Source: an uncultured Kiloniellales bacterium (GTDB lineage Bacteria; Pseudomonadota; Alphaproteobacteria; Kiloniellales; JAKSDN01). From it: a DNA stretch of 54,140 nt. This document shows, one piece after another, positions 19,676 to 28,471 of the stretch (position 1 is the stretch's first letter; the number at the start of each line of letters is the position of its first letter). The DNA lies in NCBI GenBank assembly GCA_947258885.1, contig CAMYKD010000008.1, positions 1-54,140 on the forward strand. The letters are read 5' to 3'. The notes beneath the pieces were generated by a model. The model was not told where the DNA came from. It made no database searches and saw nothing but the letters and a program-made list of their open reading frames with translations. A program made the position numbers and the translations under genes.

Positions 19676-20599
19676 ATGATCGAAAAGCTGGTGGACCTCC
19701 GCGATGCGATCGCCGAACACCTGCGCGCCGGCGACAAGGCCGTCCTGGGCGCCTGTCTGGAACCGGACGTCCCCTTTGCCGCCACCCACGAGATCATTCG
19801 CCAGGACCTTCGGGACCTGAACGTCATCGCGCCCATCTCCGATGCCTCGACGGATATGCTGATCGGCGCCGGATGCTGCACCGAGGTCACCGGCGCGTGG
19901 GTCGGCAACGTGTCGGGCGGGCTCGGCCATAACTATCGCCGGGCCTACGAGACGGCGGAACCGCACAAGCTTACGGTCCACGACCATTCCAATTTCTCCA
20001 TCGGCATGGCCTTGATGGCCGGCGCATACGGCATGCCCTATGCGCCGATGCGCTCGATCCTGGGCTCCGACATCCTGCGCTCGAACCCGGAGTTCCGCCT
20101 AGCCGAGAATCCCTTCTCCGAGGCCGCCGAGCCGGTCGTGTTGGTGCCGCCGCTCAAGCCCAATGTGGCCATTCTGCCGGTGCAGCGGGCCGACCGCTTC
20201 GGCAACCACCACCACTGGGGCAGCCGGGGCTTGGTGTTCGAGGCCGCGATGGCGGCGGAAAAGGTCATCCTGCTGGCCGACGAGATCGTCGAGCCCGAGG
20301 TCATCACCTCGGACCCGAGTCGGGTCCTTATCCCCGGCTACCTGGTGAGCGCTGTCTGCCATGTGCCCGCGGGCATGCATCCCTCCCCCATGACCGGACG
20401 GTGGCAGCGGGACAACGAGTTCTTCAACGAGTACCACCGCCAGTCCCGCAGCCGGCAGGGCTTCCTGGAATGGCTGGACGAGTGGGTGCTGAGCCTGCCC
20501 GACCACGCCGCCTACCGCGAGAAGCTGGGCGCGCGCTTGGAGCGCCTGCGGATCGTCGGCGCCGCACCGGCGGCCGAAACCAATTTCGCGGCGGCCTGA
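19676..20599 (+). CDS. CoA-transferase-like protein, subunit A (GctA/IpdA-type)
   Basis: 307 residues of the family I CoA-transferase alpha fold (glutaconate CoA-transferase GctA and the steroid-ring hydrolase IpdA). Visible: ASTDMLIGAGCCTEVTGAWVGNVSGGLGHNYRRA and LPVQRADRFGNHHHWGSRGLVFEAAMAAEKVILLADE. It lies 36 bases after the benzoate-CoA ligase with GGGGGGAGG before the ATG, and is followed by its partner. Possible roles are CoA transfer to an aromatic or dicarboxylic acid, or hydrolytic opening of a cyclic dione-CoA. The substrate is not readable. Confidence 0.75.
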   Translation: MIEKLVDLRDAIAEHLRAGDKAVLGACLEPDVPFAATHEIIRQDLRDLNVIAPISDASTDMLIGAGCCTEVTGAWVGNVSGGLGHNYRRAYETAEPHKLTVHDHSNFSIGMALMAGAYGMPYAPMRSILGSDILRSNPEFRLAENPFSEAAEPVVLVPPLKPNVAILPVQRADRFGNHHHWGSRGLVFEAAMAAEKVILLADEIVEPEVITSDPSRVLIPGYLVSAVCHVPAGMHPSPMTGRWQRDNEFFNEYHRQSRSRQGFLEWLDEWVLSLPDHAAYREKLGARLERLRIVGAAPAAETNFAAA

Positions 20600-20603
20600 G
20601 GCG

Positions 20604-21362
20604 ATGGCGGACTACTCGATCCAGGAGCTCATGATCGTCGCGGCGGCGCGCGAGATTCGCGATGGCGAGGTCGTCTTCGTCGGCATGCGGCTGCCGATCA
20701 CCGCCTACGGCGTGGCGCGGCTGACCCACGCGCCCAACGCCGTCGGTCTGTTCGAATGCGGCATCGTGCGCTACGGACCCGCCGACGGCATGCTCTACAC
20801 CATGGGCGATCCGCCGAACCAGCTGGGCGCCGCCTGGGCGACCGGTCTCGTCCAGGTGATGAGCCTGCTGCAGCGCGGCCGGGTCGATGCCGGCTTCATC
20901 GGCGGCGCCGAAATCGACCGATTCGGCAATATCAACACCTCCTATATCGGCGGCATCGGGAACCCCACGATCAAGCTGCCGGGTTCCGGCGGCGCCGCCG
21001 ACATCGCCGCCATGTCGAAGCGCCTGCTGGCGATCATGAACCACGAGAAACGCCGCCTGGTGCAAAGGGTGGATTACGTCACGTCGCCGGGATACCTGGA
21101 CGGCGGCGAGTCCCGCAAGAAAGCCGGCCTCGACGGCGGACCCGCGGCGGTCATCACCGATCGTGCTATTCTCAGGCCTCACGGGTCGGACAACGAGCTG
21201 CATCTGGCCTCGGTCCACGAGGGCCACGACGTCGACGAGGTGCGCGGGCAGACCGGATGGGACTTGAAGGTCCTGCCCGATCTGGACGAGACGCCACCGC
21301 CCACGGCGGAGGAGCTCGCGGCGCTGCATGAAATCGACAAGGACGGATTCTGGCGAAGATGA
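20604..21362 (+). CDS. CoA-transferase-like protein, subunit B (GctB/IpdB-type)
   Basis: 252 residues. YSIQELMIVAAAREIRDGEVVFVGMRLP and LFECGIVRYGPADGML match the beta subunit of glutaconate CoA-transferase-like proteins; the Glu of FECG occupies the position of the catalytic glutamate in true CoA-transferases. GFIGGAEIDRFGNINTSYIGG and the C-terminal VITDRAILRPHGSDNELHLASVHEGHDVDEVRGQTGWDLKV are also typical. Partner of the gene four bases upstream. Whether it is a transferase or an IpdAB-like hydrolase needs biochemical evidence. Confidence 0.75.
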   Translation: MADYSIQELMIVAAAREIRDGEVVFVGMRLPITAYGVARLTHAPNAVGLFECGIVRYGPADGMLYTMGDPPNQLGAAWATGLVQVMSLLQRGRVDAGFIGGAEIDRFGNINTSYIGGIGNPTIKLPGSGGAADIAAMSKRLLAIMNHEKRRLVQRVDYVTSPGYLDGGESRKKAGLDGGPAAVITDRAILRPHGSDNELHLASVHEGHDVDEVRGQTGWDLKVLPDLDETPPPTAEELAALHEIDKDGFWRR

Positions 21363-21490
21363 CCCGCATGAGATGACAGAAGCCCCAGGTTTCGCATAGC
21401 ATTTCGGAAAGGCTTGACGGGGCTTGCCGACAAAACAAGAGCGAAACCGCCAAACCCGCTGGGAGACTAATGGACAAGGGAGATGCGACA

Positions 21491-22702
21491 ATGACCAAGA
21501 AATCAGAGAACTCGCGCCGGCACTTTATCGCCGGGGCCGCGGCGACGGCCGGCCTGGCCGCCGCCGGCAGCTTCGTACCGACGCGTTTCGCCATCGGGGC
21601 CGCGGCACCGGTCAAGGTCGGCATTCTGCTGCCCTACTCGGGCACCTATGCGATGCTCGGCAATTCGATCACCAACGCGCTGAAGATGCGGATCGATCAG
21701 GCCGGCGGGAAGCTGGCCGGCCGCGCGGTCGAGTATGTGGCGCTCGATAGCGAAATGTCCGTGCCGAAAGCGCCGACCAACACCAACAAGCTGATCAAGA
21801 AGGAAAGAGTCGACTTCCTGGTCGGTCCGGTCCACTCCGGCATCGCCGCTGCGATGGCCAAGATCGTCGGCCCGCGCAACGCCCCGATCATGATCGTTCC
21901 CAACGCCGGGCACAACGGCATCACCGGGTCGCTCTGCGCGTCGAACATCTTCCGCACCTCGTTCTCCAACTGGCAACCGGCCTTCCCGGGCGGCAAGGTC
22001 ATGGCCGACGACGGCCACAAGACCTGCGTCACGATCGCCTGGAAATACGGGGCCGGCATCCAGATGATGGCCGCCGGAAAGGAGAACTTCGAGAAACACG
22101 GCGGCAAGGTGGTCAAGGACATCCAGGTCCCCTTCCCGAAAGTGGAATTCCAGGCCTTCCTGTCCGAGATCGCCTCGATCAAGCCGGATGCCGTGTTCTC
22201 GTTCTTCTCGGGCGGCGGCGCCGTCAAGTTCGTGAAGGACTACGCGGCCGCGGGCCTCAAGGACAGCATTCCGCTCTACGGTCCGGGCTTCCTGACGGAA
22301 GGCGTCTCCAAGGCGCAAGGGGCGGCGGCCGAGGGCATCAAGACGACGCTCCACTACGCCGCGAACCTGGACAACGACGCCAACAGAAAGTTCCGGGCCG
22401 ACTACGAGAAGGCCTACGGCACATCGGCCAACGTGTTCTCGGTCCAGGGCTTCGACACCGGCTCGCTTCTGCTGCAGGCCATGGCCGCGGTCGGCGGCGA
22501 TACGGGTGCGACCAAGGACCTGATCTCGGTCATGGAGGGCGCCACAATTGCCGACAGCCCGCGCGGCGCGTGGAAGATGTCCAAGGCCCACAACCCGATC
22601 CAGGACATCTATCTCCGGCGGGTGAAAAGCGGCGAGAACCTGGTCCTCGGCGTTGCAGCCAAGGACCTCGAGGACCCCGCCACGGGATGCTCGATGGGCT
22701 GA
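21491..22702 (+). CDS. Liv-type ABC transporter substrate-binding protein, Tat-exported
   Basis: 403 residues. SRRHFIAGAAATAGLAAAG near the N-terminus is a twin-arginine signal (RRxF plus hydrophobic stretch). The mature part VKVGILLPYSGTYAMLGNSITNALKMRIDQAGGKLAGR is the periplasmic-binding fold of the branched-chain amino acid family. Together with the four transporter genes after it and the neighbouring benzoate-CoA ligase, uptake of an aromatic acid is likely. ATG at 21491 has GGGAG about nine bases upstream; an in-frame ATG at 21470 with GGGAG closer is an alternative. Confidence 0.85.
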   Translation: MTKKSENSRRHFIAGAAATAGLAAAGSFVPTRFAIGAAAPVKVGILLPYSGTYAMLGNSITNALKMRIDQAGGKLAGRAVEYVALDSEMSVPKAPTNTNKLIKKERVDFLVGPVHSGIAAAMAKIVGPRNAPIMIVPNAGHNGITGSLCASNIFRTSFSNWQPAFPGGKVMADDGHKTCVTIAWKYGAGIQMMAAGKENFEKHGGKVVKDIQVPFPKVEFQAFLSEIASIKPDAVFSFFSGGGAVKFVKDYAAAGLKDSIPLYGPGFLTEGVSKAQGAAAEGIKTTLHYAANLDNDANRKFRADYEKAYGTSANVFSVQGFDTGSLLLQAMAAVGGDTGATKDLISVMEGATIADSPRGAWKMSKAHNPIQDIYLRRVKSGENLVLGVAAKDLEDPATGCSMG

Positions 22703-22807
22703 CGGAAAGCGGTTTCCCAAGTCCCCATGCCGCCGGTCCCGCCGGGGGCATGGGGGCCGGCTGCTTTGTCGTCGTCCCGTCATTGAGCAATCCGCTGCAC
22801 CCGCGCC

Positions 22808-23674
22808 ATGGACCTGACAACCTTCCTTATCCAGACGCTCAACGGCGTGCAGTACGGGTTTCTGCTGTTTCTGGTCGCCAGCGGGCTGACCCTGATCTTC
22901 GGGATCATGGGGATCATCAATCTGGCCCACGGCGCCTTCTATATGCTCGGCGCCTACATCGTCTATTGGCTGATGGGCTATACCGACAATCTGCTGGTCG
23001 CGGTCCTGCTGGGCCTTCCGATCATGTTGGCGGTCGGCTATCTGATCGAACGCTTCGCCATCTCGTATCTCTATAACCGCGATCACCTCTATCAGGTTCT
23101 CCTGACCTACGGCCTGATCCTGATTTTCAACGAACTGCAGAAGATCTTCTGGGGGACGGACTTCTACAGCGTGCCGGTGCCGTCGCTGCTCGGGGGCAGC
23201 GTCCCGCTGACCGAAACGCAGGTCTACCCGGTCTATCGGCTGTTCATCTCATTGATCTGCATGGCCATTGCCGCCGGGATGTATGTTCTGATCGGCCGTA
23301 CACGGCTCGGCATGATGATCCGGGCCGGGGCCTCCAACCGCGAGATGGCCCAGGTCCTGGGCATCAACATCGGGCGTGTGTTCGCCATCGTCTTCAGCCT
23401 CGGCGCCGCGCTCGCCGCTTTCGCCGGCATGGTGGGCGCGCCGATCAGCTCGGTCTATCCGGGAATGGGCGACCAAATCCTGATCATCTCCTTCGTCGTC
23501 GTGGTGATCGGCGGCATCGGTTCGGTCAAGGGCGCTTTTGTCGGCGCCATGTTGATCGGGCTGGTCGATACTTTCGGCCAGGTCCTGTTGCCCGACTTCG
23601 CGTCGGTCGTCGTCTATGCGGTCATGGCGCTGGTTCTGTTGTGGCGCCCGCAGGGTCTTTTCGGCAAGGCATGA
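22808..23674 (+). CDS. livH: Liv-type ABC transporter permease (LivH)
   Basis: 288 residues, about eight hydrophobic segments. LIFGIMGIINLAHGAFYMLGAYI and FVVVVIGGIGSVKGAFVGAMLIGLVDTFGQVLLPDFASVVVYAVMALVLLWRPQGLFG are LivH landmarks, including the EAA-like loop ASNREMAQVLGINIGRVFAIVF. It forms the channel with LivM for the substrate captured by the preceding binding protein. Confidence 0.9.
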   Translation: MDLTTFLIQTLNGVQYGFLLFLVASGLTLIFGIMGIINLAHGAFYMLGAYIVYWLMGYTDNLLVAVLLGLPIMLAVGYLIERFAISYLYNRDHLYQVLLTYGLILIFNELQKIFWGTDFYSVPVPSLLGGSVPLTETQVYPVYRLFISLICMAIAAGMYVLIGRTRLGMMIRAGASNREMAQVLGINIGRVFAIVFSLGAALAAFAGMVGAPISSVYPGMGDQILIISFVVVVIGGIGSVKGAFVGAMLIGLVDTFGQVLLPDFASVVVYAVMALVLLWRPQGLFGKA

Positions 23675-23687
23675 GCGAGCCGCCGCC

Positions 23688-24722
23688 ATGTCCTTGAAGA
23701 CCCCCGTGACGATCTTTCTGCTGATCGCCGTCGCGGGCTTGGCGGCCTTTCCGCATTTCAGCGACGAGTTCTATCTGGAATTCTTTACGCATCTCATGGT
23801 CATGGGCATTTTCGCCATGAGCCTCGATTTGTTGATCGGATATACCGGGCTGGTCAGCTTCGGCCATGCCGCTTTCTTCGGCCTTGCGGGATACCTGCTT
23901 GCCATCGTCACGCCGCAGGACGAGGCCGTTGCGCTTTGGCTTTCGCTGCCGGTCTGTCTTGCCGGCGCTGCGCTCGCGGCGCTGGTGATCGGTTGGTTCT
24001 CGGTGCGCACGTCGGGAATCTACTTCATCATGATCACCCTCGCCTTCGCCCAGATGCTGTTTTACTACTTCAACGAGAACGAAGCGCTCGGCGGTTCGGA
24101 CGGAATTTTCATCTTTTCCAAGCCGTTCGTCGGCTTTGGCGATTGGCAGATCATCGACCTCGCCAACCCGACCACCGTCTACTACTTCGTGCTCGCCTCG
24201 CTGGTCGTGTGCTACCTGCTGCTCACGGTGATGCTCAGGGCGCCCTTCGGCCAGGTGATCCAAGCGATCCGCGCCAACGAGCACCGCACCCGGGCTCTGG
24301 GGTACGACACGCAACGCTACAAGCTCGTGGCCTTTGTGATCGCCGGCACCATGGCCGGGTTCGCGGGCTATCTGGAGGCCGTCTCCACCGGCATCGTCAG
24401 CCCGGGCCACCTCCACTGGCACAACAGCGGCTTGGTGATGATGCACGTCATCCTCGGCGGCATGGGCACTCTCTACGGCCCCATCCTGGGGGCCTTCATC
24501 CTCGGCCTTCTGCATGATCAGGTGCAGGAAGTGACCGAGCACTGGCATCTGGTCCAGGGTGTCTTCGTGATTTTCGTGGTCCTGTTCCTGCCCCGTGGCA
24601 TCGCCGGACTCGTCGGCCGCCTGTTCGGGCGCGCGCGCGACCTGGATACGGAGGAAACCCGGGTCGCGGACGACGACGAGCACAAAGTGGGCGCCGAGCC
24701 CAACGGGGAGCGGACGAAATGA
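23688..24722 (+). CDS. livM: Liv-type ABC transporter permease (LivM)
   Basis: 344 residues from the ATG 13 bases after livH. MSLDLLIGYTGLVSFGHAAFFGLAGYLLA is the LivM motif; IQAIRANEHRTRALGYDTQRYKLVAFVIAGTMAGFAGYL is the coupling loop. The charged C-terminal tail after VGRLFGRARDLDTEE extends past the last helix. It overlaps livG by ATGA. Confidence 0.9.
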   Translation: MSLKTPVTIFLLIAVAGLAAFPHFSDEFYLEFFTHLMVMGIFAMSLDLLIGYTGLVSFGHAAFFGLAGYLLAIVTPQDEAVALWLSLPVCLAGAALAALVIGWFSVRTSGIYFIMITLAFAQMLFYYFNENEALGGSDGIFIFSKPFVGFGDWQIIDLANPTTVYYFVLASLVVCYLLLTVMLRAPFGQVIQAIRANEHRTRALGYDTQRYKLVAFVIAGTMAGFAGYLEAVSTGIVSPGHLHWHNSGLVMMHVILGGMGTLYGPILGAFILGLLHDQVQEVTEHWHLVQGVFVIFVVLFLPRGIAGLVGRLFGRARDLDTEETRVADDDEHKVGAEPNGERTK

Positions 24723-25477
24723 TCGAGCCGATCCTCACGACCCGCGATCTCAGCAAGTCCTTCGGCGGACTGGTGGCGGTCAACAACGTGACGCTGGATT
24801 TCGCGCCGGGGCGGGTGCACGCCATTATCGGTCCCAACGGAGCCGGCAAGACGACCTTGATCAACCTGCTGTCGGGCGACCTGCCGCCCAGCGGCGGAAG
24901 CATCACCTTCAAGGGCCGGAACATTACCAGGTTGCCGGCATTCGAGATCTCGCGGATCGGGCTCGGGCGCAGCTATCAAAAGACCAACATTTTCCCGCAG
25001 TTCACCTGCTTTCAGAACTGCTGGCTCGGTGCACAGTCGCGGCTCGAGACATCGATGAAGTTCTTTCGCCCGGCGGCCGCGTATGCGGAGGTGCACGCCC
25101 GCGCCGAGCGCGCCCTCGACCTGTGCGGACTCACCCACCGCCGTGATCTGCCGCCGGCCCAGATCAGCCACGGCGAGCAGCGCCAGCTGGAGATCGGCAT
25201 GATGCTGGCGACGGAGCCGGAGGTGTTCCTGCTGGACGAGCCCCTGGCCGGCATGGGACCCCAGGAGTCGGAGGCCGTCGTCAGGCTTTTGAACGACCTG
25301 GCGAGGGACCATACCCTGATCTTGATCGAACACGACATGGATGCGGTCTTCGCCGTCGCCGATCTCCTGACCGTGATGGTCGACGGCAGGGTTCTGGCCA
25401 CGGGCACGCCGGAAGAGATCCGGAGCAACGCGGAAGTCCAGGACGCCTACCTGGGCAGCGGGGAGGGCAAGGCGTGA
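24719..25477 (+). CDS. livG: Liv-type ABC transporter ATP-binding protein (LivG)
   Basis: 252 residues. Walker A GPNGAGKTT, the LivG-type signature ISHGEQRQLEIGMMLATEP, Walker B VFLLDEPLAGM and the switch histidine LILIEHDMDAV. Supplies energy to LivHM. It overlaps livF by four bases (GTGA). Confidence 0.92.
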   Translation: MIEPILTTRDLSKSFGGLVAVNNVTLDFAPGRVHAIIGPNGAGKTTLINLLSGDLPPSGGSITFKGRNITRLPAFEISRIGLGRSYQKTNIFPQFTCFQNCWLGAQSRLETSMKFFRPAAAYAEVHARAERALDLCGLTHRRDLPPAQISHGEQRQLEIGMMLATEPEVFLLDEPLAGMGPQESEAVVRLLNDLARDHTLILIEHDMDAVFAVADLLTVMVDGRVLATGTPEEIRSNAEVQDAYLGSGEGKA

Positions 25478-26193
25478 ACGCCAAGGCTCCCATTCTCGAA
25501 GTCAATGGTCTGCACACCTACTATGGTTCCAGCCACATCCTGCACGGCGTGGATTTCGCCGTTCACCGTGGCGAGGCCGTGAGCTTCATGGGCCGTAACG
25601 GCATGGGAAAGACGACGACCATCCGCTCGATCTTCGGACTCACGCCACCGAGGCGCGGCGAGGTCCGGATCTTCGGCGAGGATGCGACCGGTGCACCTCC
25701 GCACGTCATCGCCCGAAACGGCTTCGCCCTCGTCCCGGAAGGCCGCGGCATCTTCCCGAACCTTTCAGTGGCCGAGAATCTGATCATGGCGGCCCGCGCC
25801 GGCCAAGGCGGATCCATGGCCTGGACCCTGGAGCGGGTCCTCGAAATATTTCCGCGCTTGGCCGAACGCCTTCGCAGCCTGGGCGACCACCTCTCGGGCG
25901 GGGAGCAGCAGATGCTGTCGATCGGCCGGGCGCTGATGACCAACCCGGACCTGCTGGTGCTCGACGAGGCGACCGAGGGCCTGGCCCCCTTGATCCGACG
26001 GGAGATCTGGTCTGTGATCCGGCGGATCAAGACCGCCGGCATCGCCACGATCATCGTGGACAAGGACGTGAGCGCGCTGCTGTCGGTTTGCGACCGTTGC
26101 CTGATCCTGGCCAAGGGCCGCGTGGTCTACAGCGGCAGTTCCGCGGAGCTGAAGGAGAACCCCGGAATTCACCAGAAATATCTGGGTGTCTGA
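25474..26193 (+). CDS. livF: Liv-type ABC transporter ATP-binding protein (LivF)
   Basis: 239 residues from a GTG overlapping the livG stop. Walker A GRNGMGKTTT, signature LSGGEQQMLSIGRALMTNP, Walker B LLVLDEATEGLAPL. The usual EHD switch is replaced: IIVDKDVSALLSV has Lys-Asp where LivF proteins normally have Gln-Asn or Glu-Gln/His, so the H-loop histidine is absent, as in many LivF proteins. Last gene of the importer operon. Confidence 0.9.
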   Translation: MNAKAPILEVNGLHTYYGSSHILHGVDFAVHRGEAVSFMGRNGMGKTTTIRSIFGLTPPRRGEVRIFGEDATGAPPHVIARNGFALVPEGRGIFPNLSVAENLIMAARAGQGGSMAWTLERVLEIFPRLAERLRSLGDHLSGGEQQMLSIGRALMTNPDLLVLDEATEGLAPLIRREIWSVIRRIKTAGIATIIVDKDVSALLSVCDRCLILAKGRVVYSGSSAELKENPGIHQKYLGV

Positions 26194-26200
26194 TCACCCA

Positions 26201-26665
26201 TCACCGTGTGAACTCGATCTTTCCACCGGGCAGCAGGTAGAGCACCAGGGCCTCTCCCTCCGAGACGGTGGGGTGGTGGGCCGAGCCCGGTTCGTTCACG
26301 CACCAGCCGGCGCCCTGCCCATCGAACTTGGCCGTGGGCGTTACCGGCATGGTCATGCAGATCTCGCCCGCGGGATGGGAATGGTGCGGTCCGACGATGT
26401 CGCGGAGCTGGACTACATCGACGCTCAAGTCGTGGGTTTCGGGACCGGGCTCGATGACCCGGCCGAACCGCCGCCCCTCGCCGCCCTGGCTGCACATCCA
26501 GCCGTCCCGGATGGCCTCGTGACAAGCCGCCTCGATTGCCCCAAAGGTTTCGCCCTCGGGCGAGAAGCGGCGGTTGAGATCCTCGGCGAGGCTTTGATCG
26601 ACGGCGCGGCCGGCGATCGCCTCCATGACCGGTTTCATCAACGATCGAAACTGTTCCTTCTCCAT
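26201..26665 (-). CDS. DUF4863 / 4-hydroxylaminobenzoate lyase-family protein
   Basis: 154 residues. The C-terminal half is cupin-like: VVQLRDIVGPHHSHPAGEICMTMPV with HxH and Glu, a metal-site pattern, then GSAHHPTVSEGEALVLYLLPGGKIEF. It resembles the PnbB 4-hydroxylaminobenzoate lyase family (DUF4863), members of which occur in aromatic-acid clusters. Nitrobenzoate metabolism is not otherwise indicated here, so its role in benzoate or aminobenzoate handling is open. Probably in an operon with the thioesterase upstream on the same strand. Confidence 0.65.
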   Translation of the reverse strand: MEKEQFRSLMKPVMEAIAGRAVDQSLAEDLNRRFSPEGETFGAIEAACHEAIRDGWMCSQGGEGRRFGRVIEPGPETHDLSVDVVQLRDIVGPHHSHPAGEICMTMPVTPTAKFDGQGAGWCVNEPGSAHHPTVSEGEALVLYLLPGGKIEFTR

Positions 26666-26702
26666 GTAAAACCCTTTCGTGCTTGGCGCTGTGGGGCCGC
26701 GA

Positions 26703-27161
26703 TCACGCTTCCCCGCAGGCCGTCTGGTAGTCGCGGATACGCTCGAGAATCCCCTCGGGGATCGGTGTGGGCTTGAACGCAGGTCTGGAGATCAGACAAG
26801 AGGTCACCTTGACCCGAAACAATTCCCGGCCGTCGTCGTATCTGCCTGTGATGCCAAAGGTAATCGAGCTGCGCCCCACGCGGTCGATCCGGAGTTCGGT
26901 CACCACGTCGTCGTCCGGGCCCGGGGCGTCGAGAAAATCCATTTCGGCGCGCACCGTCGGCATTCCCAGGGACATCTCGCGGTTCAGCTTAATCCAGGTG
27001 ATGCCGAGGACCTCGCGGTTCCAGGCCTCCAAGGTTTCCATGGCGTAGTCGAGAACGCGCGGTGTGTAGATGATGCCGGCGGGATCGCAGTCCCCCCACT
27101 TGACCTTTCGCGTGAGGTTGAAGGCGGACGAATTCGCCGGCCCCCTATTGTCTTTCGCCAC
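26703..27161 (-). CDS. Hotdog-fold acyl-CoA thioesterase (4-hydroxybenzoyl-CoA thioesterase-like)
   Basis: 152 residues. The N-terminal VKWGDCDPAGIIYTPRVLDYAMETLEAW carries the GDCDPAGI motif with the catalytic Asp of the Pseudomonas-type 4-hydroxybenzoyl-CoA thioesterase/YbgC group. In a box/bcr cluster it may release aromatic acids from stalled CoA esters and so recover CoA. Its start region faces the GNAT pair, with the 12-mer at 27298 between them. Confidence 0.8.
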   Translation of the reverse strand: MAKDNRGPANSSAFNLTRKVKWGDCDPAGIIYTPRVLDYAMETLEAWNREVLGITWIKLNREMSLGMPTVRAEMDFLDAPGPDDDVVTELRIDRVGRSSITFGITGRYDDGRELFRVKVTSCLISRPAFKPTPIPEGILERIRDYQTACGEA

Positions 27162-27278
27162 GGCACGCCCCTCCTTGGACCGCCCGGGAGTCCGGCGCCG
27201 ATCTCGGCCTGCCCCGGTGCGGCTCTATTGTAAGCCACGAACACTGCGGCCACCATCACGACCGGCACACCGTATCCG

Positions 27279-27307
27279 TTGACCCCTACCCAAATGCGTA
27301 ATATAGT
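27279..27307 (+). promoter_or_regulatory. Promoter of the tandem GNAT genes
   Basis: TTGACC (27279-27284), 17 bases, TATAGT (27302-27307): a good sigma70-type promoter. The -10 is inside the GTAATATAGTAC element. Confidence 0.6.
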
Positions 27308-27309
27308 AC
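27298..27309. promoter_or_regulatory. GTAWTWNRGTAC element upstream of tandem GNAT genes
   Basis: GTAATATAGTAC overlapping the -10 hexamer, the clearest repressor-like placement of the four copies. Also lies upstream of the divergent thioesterase gene. Confidence 0.62.
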
Positions 27310-27374
27310 CGAAATATTCTTTTAGTCCAGCCACGCGAGGCGAAAAGAACTCGCAAAGCCCGGGAGACAGGCCC

Positions 27375-27845
27375 ATGGGCGCAGACGCAGATAAGGACTC
27401 CCGCCTTCGGCCTTTGAGGCCGGAGGACCTCGAGCCCGTGGTCGAGATCGACAGGCGGATTACCGGCCGGTCGCGTCGGGTGTTCTTCGAAAAGCGGCTG
27501 GCGGCGGCGCTCGCCGACAGCGGCGGGTTCATCTCGGTGGCGTTGGAGGACGGGAACGGCGCGCTGATCGGGTTCTCGATCGCCCGCGTGCAGTCGGGCG
27601 AGTTCGGCGACGACCGGCACGTCGCCGTGATCGACGTGATCGCGGTCGATCCCGACAGCCGGAAGCACGGGCAGGGGACGCTGCTGCTCGAGGAAATCAC
27701 CAGATACGCGCGCAAGCGCGGCATCGACGAGCTGCGCACCCAGGTCGACTGGGGCGAGGGCGGGCTGATCGAGTTCTTCGGCGCGTCCGGCTTTGTCCTG
27801 GCGCCGAGCCAGGTGCTCGAACGCGCGACGGCGCGCAACCTTTGA
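27375..27845 (+). CDS. GNAT-family N-acetyltransferase (first of tandem pair)
   Basis: 156 residues from the ATG with GGGAG upstream. LRPLRPEDLEPVVEIDRRITGRSRRVFFEKRL leads into the GNAT core; IDVIAVDPDSRKHGQGTLLLEEI includes the acetyl-CoA loop KHGQGT. It shares the IDxRITG segment and a GEFG turn with its downstream neighbour and with the BadL-like protein. Co-located with benzoate activation genes, so regulation by acetylating the benzoate-CoA ligase, or detoxifying aminobenzoates, is possible but unproven. Confidence 0.8.
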   Translation: MGADADKDSRLRPLRPEDLEPVVEIDRRITGRSRRVFFEKRLAAALADSGGFISVALEDGNGALIGFSIARVQSGEFGDDRHVAVIDVIAVDPDSRKHGQGTLLLEEITRYARKRGIDELRTQVDWGEGGLIEFFGASGFVLAPSQVLERATARNL

Positions 27846-27876
27846 AACGGCATCGACCCGAGGAAAGGCGAGACCC

Positions 27877-28425
27877 ATGGCGACGACACCTGATCCCGGG
27901 ATCACGACGCCCCGTCTGGACGCCGGCGTGCCGGACTACAGCGACACGAACGGCGACGATTTCGAGGCGCTGTCGCGGGACCGGATCCCGGTCCGCTCTC
28001 TAAGGGACGACGATCTCGATCCCATCGTCAGAATCGACGCTAAGCTGACCGGGCGAGATCGCCGCGCCTATTTCGAGGCCAAGCTGCGCGAGGTGATGAG
28101 CGAGACCGGCGTGCGGATCTCATTGGTCGCCGAAGTCGATGAACAGGTGGCCGGCTTCATCATGGCCCGGGTCGACTACGGGGAGTTCGGCCGGGCGGAG
28201 TCGGCGGCCGTCATCGACACCATCGGCGTCGAGCCGGGGCTTGGCCATCACGGCGTCGGTACGGCCCTGCTCTCCCAACTGCTCGCCAATCTGGACGTGC
28301 TGCATGTCGAGCGGGTCCGGACGAGGGTCACCTGGAACAACTTTCCGCTCTTGGGCTTTCTCGGCCGGAACGGATTCTCGCCAGCGCAACAACTGGTCCT
28401 GATCAAGCCGATCGATCCCGCCTGA
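27877..28425 (+). CDS. GNAT-family N-acetyltransferase (second of tandem pair)
   Basis: 182 residues; ~40-residue N-terminal extension, then VRSLRDDDLDPIVRIDAKLTGRDRRAYFEAKLREV, strikingly parallel to the preceding gene. The acetyl-CoA loop is VEPGLGHHGVGTALLSQLL. The pair looks like a tandem duplication followed by divergence. The ATG follows AGGAAAGGCGAG. It ends 46 bases before the convergent dehydrogenase. Confidence 0.8.
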   Translation: MATTPDPGITTPRLDAGVPDYSDTNGDDFEALSRDRIPVRSLRDDDLDPIVRIDAKLTGRDRRAYFEAKLREVMSETGVRISLVAEVDEQVAGFIMARVDYGEFGRAESAAVIDTIGVEPGLGHHGVGTALLSQLLANLDVLHVERVRTRVTWNNFPLLGFLGRNGFSPAQQLVLIKPIDPA

Positions 28426-28471
28426 CCGTTCGTCGTGTCCGGGGCCCTCGACCGCACGCCGGATCGAAAGG

